Below, piece by piece: positions 1-5,305 of a stretch of 5,305 nt of DNA. The stretch's first letter is position 1. Each line of letters begins with the position of its first letter. Position numbers and translations under genes: made by a program. The DNA comes from Alphaproteobacteria bacterium. Lineage in GTDB: Bacteria; Pseudomonadota; Alphaproteobacteria; ATCC43930; CGMCC-115725. Location: contig JAFAWI010000601.1 of NCBI GenBank assembly GCA_019241915.1, positions 1-5,305 of the forward strand, in the 5' to 3' direction. The notes under the pieces are model-generated. The model saw only the letters and a list, made by a program, of their open reading frames with translations, was not told the origin of the DNA and made no database searches.

Positions 1-815
1 TGCCGGGTGAACTCGCTTTCGCCGGCGGCGATCGCGATGTCGGTCGCGCAGCGGACCGCGGCGCAGCCGGCCTTGTCGTCGGCGGTCACCGGCTCCTCGA
101 ACCAGGCGATGTTGTCCTCCTCGACCAGCCGGCAGAATCGCTTGGCCTCGGCCACCGACAGCGTCCCGTGCGCATCGCACATCAGTCCGACATCGGGGCC
201 GAGCGCCTCGCGCGCCGCATGCACACGACGCGCCGAGTGCCGCGGTTCGCCGTCGATGATGCCGACCCGCATCTTGACCGCGCCAAAGCCGCCGCGTTTC
301 ACATAGCCGGTCAGCTCGTCGCCGATCTTGTCCGCCCCGGCCCAGCCGCCCGAGGCATAAGCCGGCATCTGCGCCGCGCGCCGGCCGCCGAGCAGCCGCC
401 ACACCGGCACGCCGAGCGACTTGCCGAGGATATCCCATAGCGCGCAATCGACGCCGCTGAGCGCCGAGATCGTGATCCCGCGCCGGCCGAGTACCGGGAA
501 GACGCGGCCGTGCGACAGCGCGTAATGGCCGCGGGTGCCGCTGTAGAGCGTTTCCCCCAGCCGGGTGATGTCGCGCGGGTCTTCGCCCTTGAGCTGCGGC
601 GCGAACTCTTCGTTGATCAGTGTCGTCAGCGCCTGGTTCTGCGCCATGCCGCCGACCTGCGCCTTGGCTTCGCCCCAGCCGGTGATGCCGCATTCGGTCT
701 CGATCCGCACGATCGTGCCGTCGAACGACAGCGTCTTGCCGAAATCGCTGGTGTGCTGCCGATCGGGCGGAATCGGGATGTGCACCCAATGCGCCGCGAC
801 CGATTTGATCTTCAT
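1..815 (-). CDS. Mandelate racemase/enolase-superfamily enzyme, C-terminus cut by the window edge
   Basis: The minus strand encodes 271 residues from ATG at 815 (MKIKSVAAHW) with no stop before the left edge, so the C-terminal part is missing. An N-terminal capping domain (about 1-130, with GITGWGEAK at 43-51) leads into the (beta/alpha) barrel. Three acidic metal ligands are visible: D214 in CDAHG, E240 in FEEP and E266 in GES. They are 26 residues apart in each step, the same spacing as D195/E221/E247 of mandelate racemase. The catalytic KxK of that enzyme appears as K181-M-R183. H216, two residues after the first ligand, recalls the DxH of acid-sugar dehydratases such as galactonate dehydratase. 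The family abstracts a proton alpha to a carboxylate using Mg2+, so racemase, dehydratase or cycloisomerase activity is possible; dehydratase is my preferred guess. The protein is probably cytoplasmic. The second catalytic His-Asp dyad of racemases would lie outside the window. The ribosome site is weak; the start was chosen because MKIKSV is a typical family N-terminus. Confidence 0.93.
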   Translation of the reverse strand, partial: MKIKSVAAHWVHIPIPPDRQHTSDFGKTLSFDGTIVRIETECGITGWGEAKAQVGGMAQNQALTTLINEEFAPQLKGEDPRDITRLGETLYSGTRGHYALSHGRVFPVLGRRGITISALSGVDCALWDILGKSLGVPVWRLLGGRRAAQMPAYASGGWAGADKIGDELTGYVKRGGFGAVKMRVGIIDGEPRHSARRVHAAREALGPDVGLMCDAHGTLSVAEAKRFCRLVEEDNIAWFEEPVTADDKAGCAAVRCATDIAIAAGESEFTR

Positions 816-913
816 CCGCGTTTCCGCTACCGAACCGCTGCCGGCGCCAGTGTCTCGCGCTTTTCGCGGGCTGGCTACAGTGAAGGCCGACACTGGCGGC
901 CGGGAGCGTGCCG
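816..913. promoter_or_regulatory. Divergent intergenic region, presumed to hold both promoters
   Basis: This 98-base gap lies between two divergently transcribed genes, so the promoters of both must be here unless one lies further inside a gene. No good sigma-70 pair is visible. The best -10-like hexamer for the rightward gene is TACAGT at 876-881, without a convincing -35 partner. The clearest element is a perfect inverted repeat (845-854 and 889-898). A purine-rich GGGAG at 902-906, seven bases before ATG 914, is the likely ribosome binding site of the oxidoreductase. No regulator gene is present in the window, so shared control of the two genes is inferred from the arrangement only. Confidence 0.5.
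845..898. repeat. Perfect 10-base inverted repeat with a 34-base spacer in the divergent promoter region
   Basis: CGCCAGTGTC at 845-854 is the exact reverse complement of GACACTGGCG at 889-898. A related CAGTG core also occurs between the arms, at 879-883 or so (ACAGTGAAG). The right arm ends four bases before the oxidoreductase ribosome binding site, and the left arm lies 30 bases upstream of the enolase-family start codon. This could be a pair of operator half-sites for a dimeric or looping regulator, or a hairpin in either leader RNA. The exact match is seen directly; the regulatory role is inferred. Confidence 0.5.
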
Positions 914-2125
914 ATGAAGCGGATCGTGGTCTTGGGAGGCGGGTTCGCCGGGCTGATCGCCGCGGCCGGAGCCGCGCGCAAGCTCGCCGAACTCGCGATC
1001 GACAACCGCGACATCGCGGTGACCTTGGTCAATCGCGACCCCTGGCACGCGATCCGGGTGCGCAATTACGAGGCGGATCTGCGCGATGTGCGGGTGCCGC
1101 TGGCCGAGGTGCTCGACCCGATCGGCGTCGCGCTGACCGTCGCCCAGGTGACCGCTATCGATTGCCACCGCCACGAGGTGGCGCTGCTGACGGAAGAAGG
1201 GCTGGCGAGCCTGACCTATGACCGTCTGGTGCTCGCGCTCGGCAGCGAGCTGGTGAGGCCGCCGATCCCGGGTTTGGCCGAACACGGCTTCGACATCGAC
1301 ACCTACGCCGCCGCCGCCCGTCTTGCAGCGCATCTCGACGGCCTGCCGTCGCGCCCCGCCGCGCCCGGCCGGTTTACCGCGCTGGTGGTCGGCGGCGGGC
1401 TGACCGGCGTCGAGATGGCGACCGACTTGGCGACGCGGCTGCGCCGCATCGCCGGGACGGCGCCCGCGCAGGTCATCCTCGCCGATCGGGCGCCGCGCAT
1501 CGGCTCCAACATGGGCGACGCGGCCTGTGCGGTGATCGACGAGGCGCTGGCCGCGCTGGGAGTCGAAACCCGCCCCGGCATTACCGTCGCTGCCGTCAGT
1601 CGGCACGGAGCCCGACTGACGTCGGGCGAGGAAATCGCCGCCGGCACGGTGATCTGGTGCGGCGGGATGCGCGCGCACCCGCTCGCGGCCGCGGTCCCGG
1701 GAGAACACGACCGCTTTGGCCGCGCCATCGTCGACCGGTTTCTCAGAGTTGTCGGCACCGCCGGCGTCTTTGCCGCCGGCGATGCCGCCGCCGCGCTGGT
1801 CGACGGCGAGCACGCATCGGTCATGTCGTGCCAGCACGCCCGTCCGATGGGCCGCATCGCCGGGCACAATGTCGTCTGCGACCTGGTCGGCGAGACGCCG
1901 ATCCCGCTCGAGATCGGCTATTACGTGACCTGTCTCGATCTCGGCGCCTGGGGCGCGGTTTATTGTCAGGGCTGGGACCGCCACGTCGCGGTCGCCGGCG
2001 GCGAGGCGAAAAAGATCAAGCGCACGATCAACTGCGAGCGCATCTATCCGCCGCGCACCGGGGTCGCGGCCGACATCCTCGCGGCCGCCGCGCCGGTCAC
2101 CCAAGCGCCGCCGCGGCAGCCGTAG
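914..2125 (+). CDS. NDH-2-like FAD/NAD(P)-dependent oxidoreductase
   Basis: This 403-residue flavoprotein has the two-dinucleotide-fold architecture of the pyridine nucleotide-disulphide oxidoreductase family. The FAD site is VLGGGFAG at 6-13 and the NAD(P) site is VVGGGLTGVE at 158-167. D191 after the second strand of that fold favours NADH over NADPH. The second FAD motif is VFAAGDAA at 285-292. No redox-active CxxC is present, so it is not a thiol-disulphide reductase. Length and order fit type II NADH dehydrogenases, but the quinone-site motif AQxAxQ reads C306-Q-H-A-R-P311, lacking the final Gln. The C-terminus is a short Ala/Pro tail (about 388-403), not a clear membrane-binding helix. 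It may therefore pass electrons to a soluble acceptor, or be a divergent NDH-2; the acceptor is unknown. ATG 914 was chosen over GTG 908 because GGGAG at 902-906 is seven bases from the ATG and abuts the GTG. It is divergent from the enolase-family gene. Confidence 0.9.
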   Translation: MKRIVVLGGGFAGLIAAAGAARKLAELAIDNRDIAVTLVNRDPWHAIRVRNYEADLRDVRVPLAEVLDPIGVALTVAQVTAIDCHRHEVALLTEEGLASLTYDRLVLALGSELVRPPIPGLAEHGFDIDTYAAAARLAAHLDGLPSRPAAPGRFTALVVGGGLTGVEMATDLATRLRRIAGTAPAQVILADRAPRIGSNMGDAACAVIDEALAALGVETRPGITVAAVSRHGARLTSGEEIAAGTVIWCGGMRAHPLAAAVPGEHDRFGRAIVDRFLRVVGTAGVFAAGDAAAALVDGEHASVMSCQHARPMGRIAGHNVVCDLVGETPIPLEIGYYVTCLDLGAWGAVYCQGWDRHVAVAGGEAKKIKRTINCERIYPPRTGVAADILAAAAPVTQAPPRQP

Positions 2126-2132
2126 CGGCTGC
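2116..2132 (+). terminator. GC hairpin around the oxidoreductase stop codon, possible weak terminator
   Basis: GCAGCCG at 2116-2122 and CGGCTGC at 2126-2132 are perfect 7-base complements, with the TAG stop codon (2123-2125) forming the loop. Pairing can extend outward with interruptions. There is no downstream T-run, so it is not a canonical intrinsic terminator. It may slow transcription, protect the 3' end, or be a chance product of GC-rich coding sequence. Confidence 0.25.
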
Positions 2133-2208
2133 GGCCGCCGGGCTTGCGGGGAGAAGGTCATGATCGGGCGCCGACGGCATCGGTTGTGCAAGAGCCGTCT
2201 CGGCAGTT

Positions 2209-2292
2209 GTCATGGCGCGCGAAGCGACGCAATCTCAGGGCCCGCAAGGCTCGGCAGACGAGAGGCTCGATCGCCGCGCCTTTCGCGATGAC
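2209..2292. repeat. Imperfect palindromic intergenic repeat of the GCGAAGCGACGCAATC type
   Basis: The left arm begins GTCATGGCGCGCGAAGCGA at 2209 and ends GACGCAATC at 2234. The right arm runs from GATCGCCGCGCC at 2269 to TTTCGCGATGAC at 2292. The reverse complement of the right arm matches the left at both ends (GTCAT outside, ATC inside) and at roughly two-thirds of positions overall. From memory, this resembles a widespread proteobacterial intergenic palindrome whose spurious translations contain strings such as RSEAIS. Here one frame reads GARSDAIS and another reads the right arm as PFAMT, which fits. It is short, non-coding and MITE-like, with no transposase nearby. It ends 12 bases before the ribosome site of the VOC gene, so if transcribed it could fold into a leader hairpin. 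The family assignment is recalled, not searched. Confidence 0.6.
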
Positions 2293-2315
2293 GGCGGCAG
2301 AAACAGGAGCGCCGG

Positions 2316-2708
2316 ATGACCGAATTCAGCTACGATCACGTGCACCTGCGCAGCCCCGATCCCGAGGCGACGGCGGCGTGGTATCGCGACATGTTCGGCG
2401 CCGAAATCGTCCATTCGGTGATGTCCAACGGCATCGAGCGCACCGACATCAAGCTCGCCGGCGTCAACCACTTCATCGCCAAGGTGCCCGACAGCGCAGC
2501 ATTGGCCGAAAGGCCGGAGAACAGCTTTGTCGGGCTCGACCATATCGGCTTGAGGGTGAGCAACATCGACCGGGTGTGTGCCGCGCTGAAAGCGAAGGGC
2601 GCCGAGTTTGCGACCGAGCCCAAGACCATCCGCCCCGGCGTGCGTATCGCCTTCGTCCGCGGTCCGCAGAATGTGCTGATCGAATTGCTCGACCGCGATG
2701 TGGGCTGA
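2316..2708 (+). CDS. VOC (glyoxalase/bleomycin-resistance/dioxygenase fold) family protein
   Basis: This 130-residue protein is one vicinal-oxygen-chelate unit made of two beta-alpha-beta-beta-beta modules. Module one starts YDHVHLRSPDPEATAAWY (6-23), and module two starts LDHIGLRV (74-81) and ends NVLIELLDR (119-127). Metal ligand candidates are H8, H76 and E123, which occupy the equivalent positions of each module. The fourth ligand may be H52 in NHFIAK, less surely. The fold binds a divalent metal and acts on substrates that chelate it through adjacent oxygens: lyases, epimerases, ring-cleaving dioxygenases or antibiotic-binding proteins. The exact reaction cannot be assigned. The length is typical of a single-domain VOC protein and no signal peptide is seen. 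AGGAG at 2305-2309, six bases before the ATG, fixes the start. It is the first gene of the probable rightward operon, 96 bases before the small amidase-partner gene. Confidence 0.88.
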   Translation: MTEFSYDHVHLRSPDPEATAAWYRDMFGAEIVHSVMSNGIERTDIKLAGVNHFIAKVPDSAALAERPENSFVGLDHIGLRVSNIDRVCAALKAKGAEFATEPKTIRPGVRIAFVRGPQNVLIELLDRDVG

Positions 2709-2804
2709 GCTTTCTCGCTTCCGAGCCGGATGCCGTTCGGCACTGAGGCAACCGCAGGAGCGCCGCCAACCGAACGTGGGACCTTCAGCACAAGGGATGA
2801 TCGC

Positions 2805-2999
2805 ATGCCGACGCAAATCAACGACGCTGCCTTCGAATACCTCCTCGCCCGCGCCGGCCTTTCTCTGAGCGAGGCGGAAAAGGCCGAGCTGAAGACTGTC
2901 TGCGACGGCATCGCCGCGATGGCCGAGCGCGTGCGCAAGCCGCGCGGACGCATGGCTGAGCCGGCGCCGACCTACGGCTTTGCCGAGGAGGATTTGTGA
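2805..2999 (+). CDS. Small GatC/AtzG-like amidase partner subunit
   Basis: This 64-residue protein is mostly helical in its first two-thirds (about 6-45, with AEKAELKTVCDGIAAMAERV at 24-43). It ends in a tail with R49-M-A-E-P-A-P55-T-Y. A short helical body followed by an EPAP-type tail is characteristic of DUF4089/AtzG-like proteins, which are distant relatives of GatC. In the AtzG-AtzE and GatC-GatA complexes the small subunit wraps around and stabilises the amidase. The gene sits directly before an amidase and overlaps it by one base, which strongly supports that role. ATG 2805 was chosen because AGGGA at 2793-2797 is seven bases upstream. An in-frame ATG at 2730 lacks a ribosome site, and the residues it would add look like non-coding sequence. 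Whether the protein is required for activity here is inferred from the family. Confidence 0.8.
   Translation: MPTQINDAAFEYLLARAGLSLSEAEKAELKTVCDGIAAMAERVRKPRGRMAEPAPTYGFAEEDL
2987..2991 (+). promoter_or_regulatory. Ribosome binding site of the amidase, inside the preceding gene
   Basis: GGAGG at 2987-2991 lies in the last codons of the small-subunit gene, seven bases before ATG 2999. This favours ATG 2999 over the adjacent in-frame GTG at 2996. The TGATG arrangement (stop 2997-2999, start 2999-3001) suggests translational coupling, which would keep the two partners in balance. Confidence 0.8.
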
Positions 3000-4390
3000 T
3001 GACCGGGCCGATCCCGACCATCGCCGAAGCGGCGCGGCAGATCGCGGCAAAGCAGCTGTCGCCGGTGGAGCTGACCAAGGCCTGCCTCGACCGCGTGCAC
3101 GCGCTGGACGACCGGCTGCACGCCTTTGTCCACCTCACCGAAGAGCGCGCGCTTGCCGAAGCGCGCGCGGCCGAGGCGGCGATCATGGCGGGCGGGCCGA
3201 AAAACCCGCTGCACGGCATCCCGGTCGGCCTCAAGGACATTGTCGACACCAAGGGCATCCCGACGACCTGCCAGTCGAAGCTGCTGCAGGGCAACATCCC
3301 GGACGCCGACGCGACCTGCGCCGAAAAGCTTGCGACCGCCGGCAGCGTGCTGATCGGCAAGCTCACGACGCACGAATTTGCCGATGGCGGGCCGTCGTTC
3401 GACCTGCCGCAGCCGCCGGCACGCAACCCGTGGGACACCGACCATTTCACCGCCGGCAGCAGCAGCGGCACCGGCGCCGCGGTGGCCTCGGGCATGATCC
3501 TCTGCGGCATCGGCACCGACACCGGCGGCTCGATCCGCGGCCCCGCCGCCTATTGCGGCATCGCCGGGCTCAAGCCGACCTACGGTCTCGTCAGCCGCGC
3601 CGGCGTCGCGCCGGCCGCGTTCAGTCTCGACCATATCGGGCCGATGGCGTGGACCGCGGAAGACTGCGCGATCATGTTGCAGGCGCTCGCCGGCCACGAC
3701 CCGCGCGACCCTGCCAGCGCCAACCGGCCGATCCCCGATTACCGCGCCGCGCTCGGGAGCGGAATCGAAGGGCTCAAGATCGGCGTCATCCACCACTTCC
3801 ACGAGGTCGACCACAAGGTCGGCGACACCACACAGCGCGGGATCAGCGCCGCGGTCGAGACCTTCCGCGGCCTCGGCGCCGAAATCCGCGAGGTGCAGCT
3901 GTCGCCGCTGCAGGATTGGCACGCCTGCGGCTCGCTGATCTCGATTGTCGAGCGCGCCGCCGCCTATGAGGAATGGTCGCGCACCCGGCTCGGCGACTTT
4001 GGCGAACGGATGCGCACCCGGCTGATGCTCGGCGCCTTTGTTTCCGGCGTCGATTACCTGCAGGCGGTACGGCGGCGGCGCGAGCTGCGGGCGGAATTGC
4101 ACGCGTCGATGGCCGATCTCGATGTCGTGCTGACCGCGGTGTTCCCGAAAGAAGCGCCAAAGATCGACGCGCTGCCGAAATGGGACGTGTTCCAGCAGCC
4201 CAGCTTTATGATGCCGTTCAACGTCGCCGGCTATCCGGCGATGTCGGTCTGCTCGGGCTTCGGCGGGAGCGGCCTACCGCTGGCAATCCAGCTCGTCGGA
4301 AAGCCGTTCCGCGAAGCGACCGTGCTGCGGGTCGCCGATGCGTTCGAAAAGGCGACCCCGTTCCGCGACCGCCGGCCGCCGCTGGCCTGA
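2999..4390 (+). CDS. Amidase-signature family hydrolase, AtzE/GatA-like
   Basis: This 463-residue protein of usual amidase length has a complete Ser-cisSer-Lys triad. K79 is in VGLKDIVDTKG (76-86), the cis-Ser S154 is in AGSSSGTGAA (152-161), and the nucleophile S178 is in GTDTGGSIRGPA (172-183). The 24-residue spacing S154 to S178 equals that in FAAH and peptide amidase. The family hydrolyses C-N amide bonds, or transfers ammonia in GatA. The usual GGSSGG motif here reads AGSSSG, a variant I recall in AtzF/AtzE-type enzymes. The one-base overlap with a GatC/AtzG-like gene suggests a heteromeric hydrolase like 1-carboxybiuret hydrolase. No gatB is present and the neighbours are catabolic, so tRNA amidotransferase is unlikely. 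The protein is probably cytoplasmic, with no signal peptide or N-terminal membrane segment. The substrate is unknown; with no triazine or urea-pathway genes in view, carboxybiuret should not be assumed. The beta-propeller gene follows 35 bases downstream. Confidence 0.93.
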   Translation: MTGPIPTIAEAARQIAAKQLSPVELTKACLDRVHALDDRLHAFVHLTEERALAEARAAEAAIMAGGPKNPLHGIPVGLKDIVDTKGIPTTCQSKLLQGNIPDADATCAEKLATAGSVLIGKLTTHEFADGGPSFDLPQPPARNPWDTDHFTAGSSSGTGAAVASGMILCGIGTDTGGSIRGPAAYCGIAGLKPTYGLVSRAGVAPAAFSLDHIGPMAWTAEDCAIMLQALAGHDPRDPASANRPIPDYRAALGSGIEGLKIGVIHHFHEVDHKVGDTTQRGISAAVETFRGLGAEIREVQLSPLQDWHACGSLISIVERAAAYEEWSRTRLGDFGERMRTRLMLGAFVSGVDYLQAVRRRRELRAELHASMADLDVVLTAVFPKEAPKIDALPKWDVFQQPSFMMPFNVAGYPAMSVCSGFGGSGLPLAIQLVGKPFREATVLRVADAFEKATPFRDRRPPLA

Positions 4391-4425
4391 GCCGTCAAGA
4401 CGCCAGAACCGCAGGGAGGTGCTTC

Positions 4426-5305
4426 ATGACCGACAGACGCGCTTACCTCTACGCCGGCCTCGCCGGCGAGACCGGGCCGAACCGGCCCGTCGATGCCGGG
4501 ATGCTCCGCCTCGCCGACGGCAGCGAGGAATGGGAACGGATTGAACGCGGGCTGCCCGAACGGCCGGCGGTCCGCGCCCTGGCGGTGCACCCGCAGAACC
4601 CCGCGATCGTTTATGCCGGTACGCAAGCCGGCGTCTATCGCAGCGCCGACCGCGGCGAGCATTGGGACTGGGTCGAGCTGCCCGATCACGGCCTGCCGGT
4701 GTGGTCGATCCTGTTCCACCCGCATGACCCCGACACGATCCTGGTCGGCTGCGACAACAGCGAAATCTACCGCAGCGACGATGCCGGGGAGCGCTGGGTG
4801 CGGCTGCCGGTCAGCGTGCGCTTTCCCGACATCACCACCGCGCCCGGCGCCAACCCGGCCAAGCGGGTGCTGATGCTCGACGCGAGCGTGAGCGCACCCG
4901 ACCATCTCTACGGCGCGATCGAGGTCGGCGGCACGATCCGCTCGACCGATGGCGGCGCGCATTGGGAGAATTTGAGCCACGGCCAGTACATCAACGACGA
5001 CATGGTCGACATGCACGGCGTCTTGGCGAGCCGCTGGCGGCCCGGCACGGTGTTCGGCATCGCGCGCGCCGGCATGTGGAAGAGCGCCGACGGCGGCGAC
5101 CATTGGGAGCACATCAAGCTCCAACCGCTCAACGCCAAGGGCCAGATCTATTGCCGCGACATCCGCGAGGTGCCGGGCAACCCGCGGCATCTGTGGTGCG
5201 CCGCCGGCTCCGGCTTTATCAGCGATCTCGGCATCCTGCTGCGCAGCAAAGACGGCGGAGACACCTGGAGCCAGGTGGATATCGGTCCGGTGCCTCATAC
5301 GATGA
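4426..5305 (+). CDS. BNR/Asp-box beta-propeller protein, C-terminus cut by the window edge
   Basis: 293 residues are visible and the frame is still open at the right edge. Five Asp-box motifs (SxDxGxxW) occur: SADRGEHW 73-80, SDDAGERW 117-124, STDGGAHW 173-180, SADGGDHW 220-227 and SKDGGDTW 274-281. A degenerate copy may lie at 32-36 (GSEEW). Blade strands such as VRALAVHP (49-56) and VWSILFHP (92-99) recur between them. The spacing of about 44-56 residues fits one blade per repeat, so a six- or seven-bladed propeller is likely once complete. Such propellers are found in sialidases, Ycf48-like assembly factors and many uncharacterised proteins. No sialidase RIP/FRIP motif is visible at the N-terminus, so sialidase is unsupported. 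There is no signal peptide (MTDRRAYLYAG), suggesting a cytoplasmic protein. The start is fixed by AGGGAGGT at 4413-4420, five bases before the ATG. It is last in the visible operon; its role is unknown, with binding or scaffolding as the simplest guess. Confidence 0.88.
   Translation, partial: MTDRRAYLYAGLAGETGPNRPVDAGMLRLADGSEEWERIERGLPERPAVRALAVHPQNPAIVYAGTQAGVYRSADRGEHWDWVELPDHGLPVWSILFHPHDPDTILVGCDNSEIYRSDDAGERWVRLPVSVRFPDITTAPGANPAKRVLMLDASVSAPDHLYGAIEVGGTIRSTDGGAHWENLSHGQYINDDMVDMHGVLASRWRPGTVFGIARAGMWKSADGGDHWEHIKLQPLNAKGQIYCRDIREVPGNPRHLWCAAGSGFISDLGILLRSKDGGDTWSQVDIGPVPHTM

Noticed and set aside
7..917. Plus-strand frames opposite the enolase-family gene (7-306, 168-440, 510-917)
   Set aside because: The minus strand holds a continuous enolase-superfamily frame with correctly spaced metal ligands, so these are shadows.
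875..2191. 438-codon open frame on the minus strand opposite the oxidoreductase
   Set aside because: It is a GC-rich shadow: the product is rich in Arg, Gly, Asp and His with no domain, and the plus strand carries an unmistakable flavoprotein with intact motifs.
2160..2291. 43-codon frame starting at ATG 2160 as a gene
   Set aside because: It has a good ribosome site, but the product is Arg-rich, unlike any family I know, and two-thirds of it is encoded by the palindromic repeat. It is kept as a low-interest observation only.
2726..2742. TGCC-GTTC-GGCA hairpin between the VOC and small-subunit genes
   Set aside because: A four-base stem without a T-run is expected by chance in such GC-rich DNA.
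2730..2804. Longer start for the small amidase partner at ATG 2730
   Set aside because: No ribosome binding site precedes it and the extra residues (starting MPFGTEATAG) do not resemble the family, while ATG 2805 has AGGGA at the right distance.
2972..4102. 376-codon minus-strand open frame opposite the amidase
   Set aside because: The amidase on the plus strand has a full catalytic triad, and the minus-strand product shows only shadow-like composition.
4382..4406. CTGGC/GCCAG pairing after the amidase as a terminator
   Set aside because: The arms are only five bases with a 15-base loop and no T-run, and the next gene starts 35 bases after the stop, so read-through is expected.
4231..5298. 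355-codon open frame on the minus strand opposite the amidase end and the propeller gene
   Set aside because: It spans two clear plus-strand genes and their ribosome site, and its product has low-complexity Ala/Asp/Val/His content with no recognisable domain.

Overview
The window is very GC-rich, with strong third-position G/C in every gene. It reads as ordinary proteobacterial catabolic DNA, most likely from an alphaproteobacterium. That assignment rests on codon style, gene content and a palindromic intergenic repeat of a type I associate with alphaproteobacteria; nothing here fixes the genus. There are no tRNA or rRNA genes, CRISPR arrays, transposases or phage genes.

Layout: a leftward gene, cut by the left edge, encodes an enolase-superfamily enzyme of the mandelate racemase type (1-815, minus). 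A 98-base divergent intergenic region with a perfect 10-base inverted repeat separates it from a rightward NDH-2-like FAD/NAD oxidoreductase (914-2125). A 190-base gap follows, holding a GC hairpin around the oxidoreductase stop codon and an imperfect palindromic repeat (2209-2292). Four rightward genes then form a probable operon: a small VOC/glyoxalase-fold protein (2316-2708), a 64-residue GatC/AtzG-like protein (2805-2999), an amidase-signature hydrolase overlapping it by one base (2999-4390), and a five-Asp-box beta-propeller protein that runs off the right edge (4426-5305).

How they may work together: the best-supported functional unit is the GatC/AtzG-like protein plus amidase, which resembles the AtzG-AtzE architecture of 1-carboxybiuret hydrolase, but with no triazine or urea genes in view. 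With the enolase-family enzyme, the VOC protein and the oxidoreductase, the locus looks like an accessory pathway for a small amide- or carboxylate-bearing compound. The substrate cannot be read from the sequence. The beta-propeller protein has no obvious export signal and its role is unknown. No gene was recognised well enough to justify a gene symbol.
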